The notes below the pieces were generated by a model. The model did no database searches and had not been told where the DNA came from. It was given only the letters and a program-made list of their open reading frames with translations. A program made the position numbers and the translations under genes. From the NCBI GenBank assembly GCA_021738105.1, contig JAIPCS010000036.1, positions 1-19,791 on the forward strand: a stretch of DNA of 19,791 nt, given 5' to 3'. This document shows positions 6,927 to 13,985 of this stretch, piece by piece; within the stretch, counting starts at the first letter, position 1, and every line of letters starts with the position of its first letter. This DNA is from Sulfuritalea sp. Lineage in GTDB: Bacteria; Pseudomonadota; Gammaproteobacteria; Burkholderiales; Rhodocyclaceae.

Positions 6927-8219
6927 ATGACGCCACCTGAAATGACCTCCGCTTCCTTGCTACTCTGGATCGTATTGGGGATTACGCTGCAAATCGCGTT
7001 GTGGTTGAGTATCAGCTTCTGGCGACATTGGGGTGAGTACCAGGCGCTGCGCACAGGCGTGGGGTCTGATGGGGGAATGCCCGTTCCCGTTAAAGAGATT
7101 ATGCTTTCAGCATCCGAGCCGGCATCTGTAGCGGCGTGGAGTGGTTTCAGGAATTTTCGGGTTGATCGCAAGGAAATTGAGGACGGCGCCCAATCCATAT
7201 GCTCGTTTTACCTGGTACCAGAAGACAAGCAGCCACTTCCGGCGTTCAAGCCAGGTCAATTCCTGACATTCCGTCTCGACATTCCCGCGCCCGACGGCCA
7301 TAAAGAGCAGATGACTCGCTGCTACTCCTTGTCCGATGCACCCCACGCAGGGTTTTACCGCGTCTCCATCAAGCGCGTACCCGCACCTGCAGGTAGCGCT
7401 TACCCGCCGGGCCACTCGTCTAATTACTTTCATGACCACGTTCAGGTTGGTGACCAACTGCAAGTCCGCGCGCCTGGCGGTCACTTCCATATCGACTCCA
7501 GTGACGCCCCAGTCGTCTTGATCGGTGGCGGCATCGGGATTACCCCGGTGCTTTCCATGCTCAACTGGTGTGTGGCCGAGCAACCTGGCCGGGAAGTCTG
7601 GCTTTACTACGGTGTTCGCAACAGCAACGAGCCGATCAAACGATCCCATCTCGAAGCGCTTGCAGCGACTTACCCGAACTTCCATCTGCGGCTGTGTTTC
7701 AGTGACCCCTTGCCGGGCGATCAGCATGGACGTGACTATCACCACTCAGGGCGCGTGGATGTCGCGCTATTCAGGACGGAACTCTCCCTCAAGCCCTACC
7801 ACTTCTACATCTGCGGACCGACACCGATGATGGAAAGCCTCGTCCTGGGCCTGGAAGGCTGGGGCGTGCCAGAGGATCGTATTCACTACGAAGCCTTTGG
7901 ACCGGCATCGATCAAGCGTTCGGCAAACCCGACAACCGTTGAACCTGTGGCGGCAATACAAAGCGACATCGTCGTCACCTTTGCCAGGTCGAGCAAACAG
8001 ATTCCCTGGCAACCGGGCATGGGGAGTTTGCTGGATTTTGCCGAGGCCAATGGGGTAAAAGTTGAGTCCAGTTGTCGGGCCGGAAGTTGCGGATGTTGCC
8101 AAACCACGATCAAAACAGGCGAAGTGGCTTACAGTCATGCGCCAGACTTTGATCCCGAACCAGGCAGCTGCCTGATCTGCAGTTGTACTCCGAAGACCAG
8201 CGTGACTCTGGAGGCCTAG
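6927..8219 (+). CDS. Membrane-anchored FAD/NAD(P) reductase with C-terminal [2Fe-2S] ferredoxin domain
   Basis: This is a 430-residue reductase with one N-terminal transmembrane helix (about 10-31), an FAD-binding barrel (about 75-190, RCYSLSDAP at 131-139), an NAD(P) domain (GGGIGITP at 200-207, YICGP near 294-298) and a C-terminal plant-type ferredoxin domain. The iron-sulfur ligands are C383, C388, C391 and C418 (CRAGSCGCC and GSCLIC). The domain order matches the Hcr and oxygenase-reductase types, but the membrane anchor is unusual for them. Its stop is immediately followed by the ATG of the di-haem-b gene, so the pair probably forms one complex: NAD(P)H to FAD to [2Fe-2S] to haem b. No strong ribosome-binding site precedes the ATG; an in-frame ATG at 6942 is an alternative. 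Confidence 0.87.
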   Translation: MTPPEMTSASLLLWIVLGITLQIALWLSISFWRHWGEYQALRTGVGSDGGMPVPVKEIMLSASEPASVAAWSGFRNFRVDRKEIEDGAQSICSFYLVPEDKQPLPAFKPGQFLTFRLDIPAPDGHKEQMTRCYSLSDAPHAGFYRVSIKRVPAPAGSAYPPGHSSNYFHDHVQVGDQLQVRAPGGHFHIDSSDAPVVLIGGGIGITPVLSMLNWCVAEQPGREVWLYYGVRNSNEPIKRSHLEALAATYPNFHLRLCFSDPLPGDQHGRDYHHSGRVDVALFRTELSLKPYHFYICGPTPMMESLVLGLEGWGVPEDRIHYEAFGPASIKRSANPTTVEPVAAIQSDIVVTFARSSKQIPWQPGMGSLLDFAEANGVKVESSCRAGSCGCCQTTIKTGEVAYSHAPDFDPEPGSCLICSCTPKTSVTLEA

Positions 8220-8798
8220 ATGACCAATAACCTCTGGCACAATCATATTCTTCCCTTTACGCTGCTGGTCGGTCTGCTTGGTGTGGCCACCCTTGTCGGG
8301 GACTATCTGCTGCACAGCTTCAATCTGGTCTGGATCGGGCGCTATCTGGGCATTCCGGGTACCTTGCTCATCATTGGCTCCCTGATCTATTCGTTGCGCA
8401 AGCGCAAGATGATCACGTCGGGCAACATGAAGTCCTGGCTCAGCATGCACGAAGTTGGTACCTGGCTGGGTTCCCTGATGGTCTTGCTGCATGCCGGTAT
8501 TCATTTCAACGCCATCCTGCCCTGGCTGGCCACGGTGGCAATGGGCGTGAATGTCATCAGCGGCATGGTGGGCAAGCTGCTTCTCGGCCGTTCGCGTGAG
8601 CATGTCCTGGGACAGCGTGACCATTACCAACTGCGGGGGATGTCCAGAGAGGACATCGAGCGCGCAGTGTTCTGGGATGCGATCACCCTGGATGCCATGA
8701 CCAAGTGGCGCAAAGTCCATATTCCGATCTTCATCGTCTTCGCCGTCCTGGCACTGGGCCACATCATCAGCATCTTCTTGTTCTGGGGCTGGGTATGA
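8220..8798 (+). CDS. Four-helix membrane protein with two haem-b histidine pairs
   Basis: This is a 192-residue integral membrane protein with four hydrophobic helices (about 11-33, 40-60, 80-120 broken, 165-190). H77/H91 and H167/H181 are both H-x13-H pairs inside helices, the layout of bis-haem cytochromes b and ferric-reductase domains, so two transmembrane haems are predicted. It begins directly after the reductase stop and overlaps the octahaem gene by ATGA. That places it physically between a cytosolic reductase and a periplasmic multihaem cytochrome. It looks like a stand-alone version of the N-terminal half of the flavocytochrome at 5221-6543. I know no gene name for it. Confidence 0.75.
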   Translation: MTNNLWHNHILPFTLLVGLLGVATLVGDYLLHSFNLVWIGRYLGIPGTLLIIGSLIYSLRKRKMITSGNMKSWLSMHEVGTWLGSLMVLLHAGIHFNAILPWLATVAMGVNVISGMVGKLLLGRSREHVLGQRDHYQLRGMSREDIERAVFWDAITLDAMTKWRKVHIPIFIVFAVLALGHIISIFLFWGWV

Positions 8799-9544
8799 GC
8801 CGCACACTCAAGTGGATCCTGGCCGCCAACCTGATTGTGTTGGCCATTCTGGCTTTCGTCTATCCCCACCTGATGGTTGGCCCCGGCAAGTTGATTCCTG
8901 GTCATGCAAAACTGGAATCGGACTGTTTTGCCTGTCACGCGGCATTCACCGGTGCTGAATCGCAACGCTGCGTCAGCTGTCATAAGCCTGAGGAAATAGG
9001 GAAGCTCACCACTACAGGTCTGCCAGTCCAGAAACCCCTGACTTCGACACCGTTCCACCAAAAACTCATCAGTTCGGACTGTATCGCCTGCCATAGCGAC
9101 CATGCCGGTGTGAAACGCTTCCGTCCGACCGGGCAGTTCAATCATAGCTTGTTGGAAAAGGCGACCCGCGACGAATGCCAAGGCTGCCACAAGTCACCCA
9201 AGGACAGCCTGCACCAGCAGATCACGGGCAATTGCAGTCAATGCCACAGCCAGGACAAATGGACTCCTGCCACCTTCGATCACGCAAAGTATTTCGAACT
9301 GGATCGCGACCACAACGTTCAGTGCGCGACCTGCCATGTCCGCAACGATTACAGCCGCTATACGTGCTACGGTTGCCATGAGCACACACAGCAGAAAATC
9401 CGGCGTGAGCATATCGAGGAAGGCATCCGTGATTTCGATAACTGTGCCGAGTGTCACAAGAATGCTGACGAACACGATATCCGAATGCCAGGAAGGGAGC
9501 GTGAGGGAAAAGGGAAGCACGGCAGGAAACATGATGATGACTGA
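8795..9544 (+). CDS. Membrane-anchored octahaem cytochrome c
   Basis: This is a 249-residue protein with an uncleaved-looking N-terminal helix (about 6-26) and eight CxxCH sites, with histidines at 48, 63, 100, 132, 151, 181, 195 and 221. Close haem spacing, many extra histidines (for example H88, H103, H117, H163, H173) for bis-His ligation, and small size suggest a c3/c7-like electron wire. The ATG overlaps the stop of the di-haem-b gene (ATGA). The C-terminus is charged ([17 protein letters not shown]) and shares HDDD with the small exported protein. It probably accepts electrons from the membrane cytochrome b and passes them to periplasmic or outer-membrane partners. No outer-membrane porin gene is present in the window. 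Confidence 0.88.
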   Translation: MSRTLKWILAANLIVLAILAFVYPHLMVGPGKLIPGHAKLESDCFACHAAFTGAESQRCVSCHKPEEIGKLTTTGLPVQKPLTSTPFHQKLISSDCIACHSDHAGVKRFRPTGQFNHSLLEKATRDECQGCHKSPKDSLHQQITGNCSQCHSQDKWTPATFDHAKYFELDRDHNVQCATCHVRNDYSRYTCYGCHEHTQQKIRREHIEEGIRDFDNCAECHKNADEHDIRMPGREREGKGKHGRKHDDD

Positions 9545-10451
9545 CTCGGGCGTACCCAGTCTGCAACGCTATGCATGGATTTCCATTGGCGCTGCAATTG
9601 CAACCATCCTGCTCAAGGGGGTGGCATGGAAGCTCACGGGCTCGGTCGGCCTGCTTTCGGATGCGATCGAGTCCTTTGTCAATCTCGCGGGCGCACTCGT
9701 GGCGCTGTGGATGCTCTGGCTGGCGGAACAACCTGCCGACGAGGATCACCCGCACGGACACGGTAAGGCCGAGTATTTCTCCAGTGCCTTCGAGGGTTTC
9801 CTGATCGTCCTGGCAGCCGTTAGCATTGCTTATACGGCAATCGAACGATTCTTAAATCCCCATCCGATCGAGGCTGTCGGTATTGGATTGATGGTTTCAG
9901 TGGCTGCCTCTGTCATAAATCTGCTTGTTGCACGCTTGTTATTGAGGGCCGGCAGGGAGCATCAGTCCATTACGCTGGAAGCTGATGCCCGCCATCTGAT
10001 GACCGATGTCTGGACTTCCGCTGGTGTCATCCTCGGGGTGGGACTGGTCTCAATGTCAGGCTGGAACTGGCTGGATCCAACGATAGCTTTGCTGGTCGCG
10101 GCGAACATTGTCTGGACGGGATGGCAGTTGATGCATCGCTCAGCTTCCGGGCTTATGGACGCTGCATTGCCGCCAGAGCAAGAGCGCCTCATTGCCGAAG
10201 TCTTCGATCGCTACGTTGAACAGGGCATCGCCTATCACGCCTTGCGGACACGACAGGCTGGACGACGGTCGTTCATCAGTTTCCATGCGCTAGTGCCGGG
10301 AAAATGGTCAGTTCAGGAGGCCCATGACTGGATTGAGCGAATTGAGCATGACCTGAGGACTGCGATCCCCAACTGCCATATCACTTCCCATCTGGAGCCG
10401 ATAGATGATCCACGTTCAATGGATGATCAGGCACTTGATCGGGTCAGGTAA
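9531..10451 (+). CDS. Cation diffusion facilitator (FieF-like metal exporter) with altered metal site
   Basis: This is a 306-residue inner-membrane CDF exporter with about six helices and a cytosolic C-terminal domain (about 205-290). The loop [15 protein letters not shown] matches the FieF QPAD-H-GHGKAE loop that holds the second zinc site. In the transport site, H155 and D159 (HLMTD) are conserved. The TM2 pair that is Asp/Asp in FieF (VDSLVDI) reads IESFVNL here, giving E47 and N51, so metal choice may differ. The gene overlaps the octahaem end by 14 bases. ATGs at 9531, 9534 and 9537 are possible, with AGGAAA just upstream. It is the last gene of the cluster and suggests a divalent metal, plausibly iron or manganese, is part of the system (inference). 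Confidence 0.85.
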   Translation: MMMTDSGVPSLQRYAWISIGAAIATILLKGVAWKLTGSVGLLSDAIESFVNLAGALVALWMLWLAEQPADEDHPHGHGKAEYFSSAFEGFLIVLAAVSIAYTAIERFLNPHPIEAVGIGLMVSVAASVINLLVARLLLRAGREHQSITLEADARHLMTDVWTSAGVILGVGLVSMSGWNWLDPTIALLVAANIVWTGWQLMHRSASGLMDAALPPEQERLIAEVFDRYVEQGIAYHALRTRQAGRRSFISFHALVPGKWSVQEAHDWIERIEHDLRTAIPNCHITSHLEPIDDPRSMDDQALDRVR

Positions 10452-10504
10452 GTCTGCCCTCGCTGGCAACCGTCTCCGCTTCTGAACTTCCCCAGAATAG
10501 TCAC

Positions 10505-10669
10505 ATGACGCTCAACCAACAACGCGCCATTCTCGCCCTATGCCTGCACGCCGCCTTTGCCGATGGCGTCAAGGACGACCGTGAACGCGAAGAAGTAAAA
10601 CGCATTGCGGAATCGCTATCGGTATCACCCAAAGAAGCGTCAGGTGAGTGCAATTTGCTGCTGATCTGA
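10505..10669 (+). pseudogene. Truncated TerB-like fragment
   Basis: A 54-codon frame starts MTLNQQRAILALCLHAAFAD and continues GVKDDREREEVKRIAESL. This resembles the first helices of TerB-like (tellurite-resistance B / DUF533-type) proteins, in which an acidic AFADG-x-DxxERE segment opens the domain. After about residue 44 the similarity ends and a stop follows at 10667. The remaining roughly 100 residues of a normal TerB domain are absent from the following 300 bases in any frame. It looks like a gene cut by a deletion or insertion at about 10640. It could still be expressed as a short peptide. Assignment rests on family memory only. Confidence 0.5.
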
Positions 10670-10764
10670 GCGACAGGTAACCGATGGATTGTTGACCGAG
10701 TTTAGCCGGACACCCAAGGTCCGTAGTGGCCGATGAACCGCCGTATCACCAGCGCCGAGTTTTC

Positions 10765-10789
10765 GTGCCCGACGCTTTGCGTCGGGCAC
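10765..10789. repeat. Perfect 11-bp hairpin (hairpin A)
   Basis: GTGCCCGACGC (10765-10775) and GCGTCGGGCAC (10779-10789) are perfect complements separated by TTT. It shares its last six bases with hairpin B. The flanks carry no T-run in the direction of the cyclase. Confidence 0.8.
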
Positions 10790-10818
10790 TGAGACGATAG
10801 GATATCGTCTCAGTGCCC
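10784..10818. repeat. Perfect 16-bp hairpin (hairpin B) overlapping hairpin A
   Basis: GGGCACTGAGACGATA (10784-10799) and TATCGTCTCAGTGCCC (10803-10818) are perfect complements around the loop GGA. The central GGGCAC (10784-10789) can pair either with GTGCCC at 10765-10770 or with GTGCCC at 10813-10818, so full A and full B are mutually exclusive in RNA. The structure resembles a palindromic intergenic repeat unit more than a terminator, as CATCAGAC rather than a T-run follows. Confidence 0.8.
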
Positions 10819-10893
10819 ATCAGACAAGCCAATCCGGTTCCTTATCTTTTACCGACAGCTCAGGTGTAGCCATAGACGCGTTATCTCAAACCG

Positions 10894-10921
10894 GTCACAG
10901 TGACGCGAGCATTTTTATAGT
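10894..10921 (+). promoter_or_regulatory. Possible promoter with overlapping palindrome
   Basis: TATAGT (10916-10921) resembles a sigma-70 -10 box. GTCACA (10894-10899), 16 bases upstream, matches 4 of 6 bases of the -35 consensus. The perfect palindrome GTCACAGTGAC (10894-10904) overlaps the -35 position and could be an operator. It lies about 80 bases upstream of the cyclase start. Confidence 0.3.
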
Positions 10922-11002
10922 GCACTGTTCCCGGTTGTGATCAGGAAGGAACAGGTTCATCATGTCGGCCACCGCAATGCCCGATTTGATAAGGAAGGCC
11001 AC

Positions 11003-13258
11003 ATGCTGGACGCGCTTGCAGACAAAACACGACCCGAACACGCTGACGTGCTGCAGACCATCATTGACTTCCTGCCAAGCGGGGTGACTCTGTTCGATCC
11101 TGATCTGCAGATGATCGCCTGCAATGAACAGTTCAAGCGACTGCTTGAATTTCCTGCTTCGATGTTCGAGGACGGGTTGCCGTCAATGCGCGACTTGGCG
11201 ATTTTCAATGCCCGCCGTGGCGACTATGGCCCCGGCGATCAGGAAGATCTGGCGCAACAGGTTTTGGAGCGTGCTCGCAGCATGCAGGCGCACGTCTTTG
11301 AGCGCACCCGGCCCAACGGAACGGTGCTTGAGATTCGCGGTGCTCCCCTTCCCGGCAGCGGCGGTTTCGTCACCATCTATACCGACATTACCGAAAGAAA
11401 GCGCGCTGAACAGGAAGCAAAGCGCTACGCCACGTATTTGGACACCGTGCTGAACACCCTGCCGCAAGGGGTCACGGTAATTGATGAAAATCTCGATCTG
11501 GTGCTGTGGAATCAACGTTTCATAGACGTACTTGGATTGCCGCCGGATCTGATACGGCCCGGTGTCCGACTCGAGGATATCATCCGTTACAACGCCGAGC
11601 AGGGTGAATACGGCGACGTGAATCCCGAAGAGAAAGTACGGCAGGTGGTCGATCTTGCCAGGCGTTTTGAACCCCATCGCCTGGAGCGAACCCGGCCTCA
11701 GGGACAGACTCTCGAGGTTGAGGGCCGGGCGATGCAAATGGACGGCAACGTGCCGGGTTTCATCACGACCTACACCGACATCACCGAACGCAAACAGGTG
11801 GGACGGTACGAGCAATTTCGCAGCCATACCCTGGAACTGCTGGCGGGAGGCGCAACGCTGCCTGTCATTCTTGAAGCCATTGCGCGGGGGGTGGAGCAAC
11901 TCAATCCGGCAATGCTTTGCAGCATCTCGCTGCTGGATGGCGAGGGCCGGCGTCTCGACATTGTTTCGGCACCCAGCCTGCCCGACGGCTACAAAGCAGC
12001 AATCGCCGGCATGGAAATCGGCATGGGTGCCGGTTGCTGCGGAACCGCCGCTTTTACGGGGGAACGCGTTGTCGTTAGCGACATAGCGATGCATCCCTAT
12101 TGGGAATCCTACAAAGAACTTGCGGCGAATGTCGGATTGGGTGCGTGCTGGTCGCAGCCTGTCCAATCTTCATCCGGTCAGGTGCTGGGCACACTGGCTA
12201 TCTATCATCGTGAAGCACGCGCGCCCGAGCGATATGACTTTTCCATCATGGAGCAATCTGCCCGCCTGGCCAGCATAGCCATCGAACGCAGTCTCGCCGC
12301 GGAGAAGATTCGCAGCAGTGAGGCGCTCTATCGCCTGTTGACAGAGGATGCAGCCGACGTGGTCTGGAAGACAGACCGCAATCTTCGTTTCACTTACATC
12401 AGCCCGGCTGACGAGCGCTTACGCGGTTACCGGGCTGAAGAGGTACTTGGTCAACAAGTTTTTGAGATGTTCACCGAAGAGGGGGCGGCACACGTCACGG
12501 AAATAATGCAGCAAGGGCACGCGGCTGAACAAAATGAAGCCGAGGCAGGTTTTCTTACTTTTGAAGTACAGCATCGCTGCAAGGACGGCAGCCTGATATG
12601 GGGTGAAGTTCGCTCCAGACCCGAGCGAGATGCCCACGGTACGATTACCGGTTACCACGGCATTACGAGAGAAGTCACCGAGCGCAGGCAGATGCAAGAC
12701 CAGGTGCGGCAATTGGCGTTCTATGACACGCTCACCAGCCTGCCCAATCGCCGCCTGCTCAATGACCGCCTGAGCCAAACCATGGCGGCCAGCAAGCGAA
12801 GTGGTTGCTACGGGGCGTTGATGTTTCTTGATCTGGATAATTTCAAGCCGCTGAATGACACACACGGGCATGTTGTCGGCGATTTGCTGCTGATCGAGGT
12901 GGCAAACCGACTGAAAAGTTGTGTGCGAGAGATGGATACGGTAGCGCGCTTCGGTGGCGACGAGTTTGTGGTGATGCTCGGCGAGTTGAAACCGGACAAG
13001 GCCGAATCGACATCCAAGGCCGAAATTGTGGCAGAGAAAATTCGTCGAACGCTATCGGCAATCTACCGGCTGAAGATCACGTTCGAAGAGAAAGAAGAAA
13101 CCATCGTTGAACATCATTGTTCGGCCAGCATAGGCGTGGCCTTGTTTGTCGATAACCAGGTCAGCCAGGATGACATCCTCAAGTGGGCGGATACGGCCAT
13201 GTATCTTGCCAAAGAAGCCGGGCGCAATTCAATCCGGTTTTTTGACTCAAAGGATTGA
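11003..13258 (+). CDS. PAS-PAS-GAF-PAS-GGDEF diguanylate cyclase
   Basis: This 751-residue soluble protein makes cyclic di-GMP from GTP. Domains in order: PAS (about 14-132), PAS (about 142-263), GAF (about 272-432), PAS (about 438-562), GGDEF (about 565-751). The first two PAS domains are near copies of each other: both begin LPxGVTxxD and end ERTRPxGxxLE then YTDITERK. The catalytic motif is intact (R649-F-GGDEF, 651-655). R642-x-x-D645 lies five residues before it, so the product-inhibition I-site is also present. There is no EAL domain and no transmembrane helix. The ATG at 11003 is preceded by AGGA at 7 bases; the longer frame begins at a GTG (10937) without a ribosome-binding site. The sensed signal is unknown. 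It appears to be transcribed alone. Confidence 0.93.
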   Translation: MLDALADKTRPEHADVLQTIIDFLPSGVTLFDPDLQMIACNEQFKRLLEFPASMFEDGLPSMRDLAIFNARRGDYGPGDQEDLAQQVLERARSMQAHVFERTRPNGTVLEIRGAPLPGSGGFVTIYTDITERKRAEQEAKRYATYLDTVLNTLPQGVTVIDENLDLVLWNQRFIDVLGLPPDLIRPGVRLEDIIRYNAEQGEYGDVNPEEKVRQVVDLARRFEPHRLERTRPQGQTLEVEGRAMQMDGNVPGFITTYTDITERKQVGRYEQFRSHTLELLAGGATLPVILEAIARGVEQLNPAMLCSISLLDGEGRRLDIVSAPSLPDGYKAAIAGMEIGMGAGCCGTAAFTGERVVVSDIAMHPYWESYKELAANVGLGACWSQPVQSSSGQVLGTLAIYHREARAPERYDFSIMEQSARLASIAIERSLAAEKIRSSEALYRLLTEDAADVVWKTDRNLRFTYISPADERLRGYRAEEVLGQQVFEMFTEEGAAHVTEIMQQGHAAEQNEAEAGFLTFEVQHRCKDGSLIWGEVRSRPERDAHGTITGYHGITREVTERRQMQDQVRQLAFYDTLTSLPNRRLLNDRLSQTMAASKRSGCYGALMFLDLDNFKPLNDTHGHVVGDLLLIEVANRLKSCVREMDTVARFGGDEFVVMLGELKPDKAESTSKAEIVAEKIRRTLSAIYRLKITFEEKEETIVEHHCSASIGVALFVDNQVSQDDILKWADTAMYLAKEAGRNSIRFFDSKD

Positions 13259-13489
13259 TCGGCCTGCCGCTGCGGGCGATGAACGGCCGCCTCTGAATCC
13301 TGGAGTGAGGCAACAAACTGCAAAAGTCGGCGCTGGCACTACGGCAATGGCCTGCGACCTTTACGGTTGACGCACCACGATTCGGATTACCCGCTAACAG
13401 CGTCCCGGGGCTTTGCCGCACAAACCAGTACACTCTCGCCCTCACCGGACGTCGCTCGACTCCGGTTCACTACACACAAAGGTCATCCC

Positions 13490-13984
13490 ATGCACCCGAT
13501 CCACGATGTGGATGTACTCCTTCTGCTGGCGACGGCGGTTTCTTCCAAAAGACGACCGGCGGAGCTTGCCGGGATCATGGCGGCGGCGGACCTGCTTCAG
13601 GGTTCGATTCCGCTGGATGTCGATCTGGCGGCGGCCTTTCTGCGGCTGTCGACGCAGGACCTGATCGCCGAGGAGACTGGCGGCTTTACGCTGACGCGCG
13701 GCGGGCGGGAGTTCATGGCCGGCATCTCGCACAAGCGCAAGGCCGAGCCGGCGGAACGCCTGCTTGGCCCCAAGCAGGCGCTGGCCGACTACGCGCCGAA
13801 GGATGAGGGCACGGCCATCGAGCTGGCGACGGAGCAGATCAGTGCCGCAATTCTGGCCCACCGGGCCTTTCTCAAAAGTCCGGGCCGCAACCTGCTGGTG
13901 CCCAAACCCAAACCTGCCGTGGACAGGAGCAAGCGACCAGGGCCGTGGCGCACGCCCCATGGCGGGAGCCGCTCCAGGACTTGA
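13490..13984 (+). CDS. Hypothetical protein of 164 residues
   Basis: I do not recognise this protein. The ATG at 13490 has AAAGG 7 bases upstream and is preferred to the longer frame starting at 13367. Residues 1-75 are mostly helical and end in ETGGFTLTRGGREFM, which looks like the wing of a winged-helix fold. The middle has LGPKQALADYAPKDEGTAIEL. The C-terminal tail (about 130-164) is rich in Pro, Lys and Arg (LLVPKPKPAVDRSKRPGPW) and probably disordered and nucleic-acid binding. There is no signal peptide or membrane helix. The gene ends one base from the stop of the convergent metallopeptidase gene. A DNA-binding role is only a guess. Confidence 0.7.
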   Translation: MHPIHDVDVLLLLATAVSSKRRPAELAGIMAAADLLQGSIPLDVDLAAAFLRLSTQDLIAEETGGFTLTRGGREFMAGISHKRKAEPAERLLGPKQALADYAPKDEGTAIELATEQISAAILAHRAFLKSPGRNLLVPKPKPAVDRSKRPGPWRTPHGGSRSRT

Positions 13985-13985
13985 G

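Larger units (their letters stand above)
10670..11002. other. Non-coding spacer upstream of the diguanylate cyclase
   Basis: No gene could be supported here. The spacer holds the two overlapping hairpins at 10765-10818, then a possible promoter at 10894-10921 for the cyclase gene. The ends of the truncated TerB fragment and the hairpins suggest a region that has been rearranged. Confidence 0.55.

Noticed and set aside
7767..8807. 346-residue minus-strand open frame
   Set aside because: It covers the iron-sulfur reductase and di-haem-b genes in antisense. Its translation is His/Gln/Asp-rich without any recognisable domain.
10765..10818. Intrinsic terminator
   Set aside because: The stems are strong, but no T-run follows on either strand, so a repeat or regulatory structure is more likely.
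11183..12166. 327-residue minus-strand open frame
   Set aside because: It is antisense to the PAS/GAF part of the diguanylate cyclase, with no motif or ribosome-binding site.
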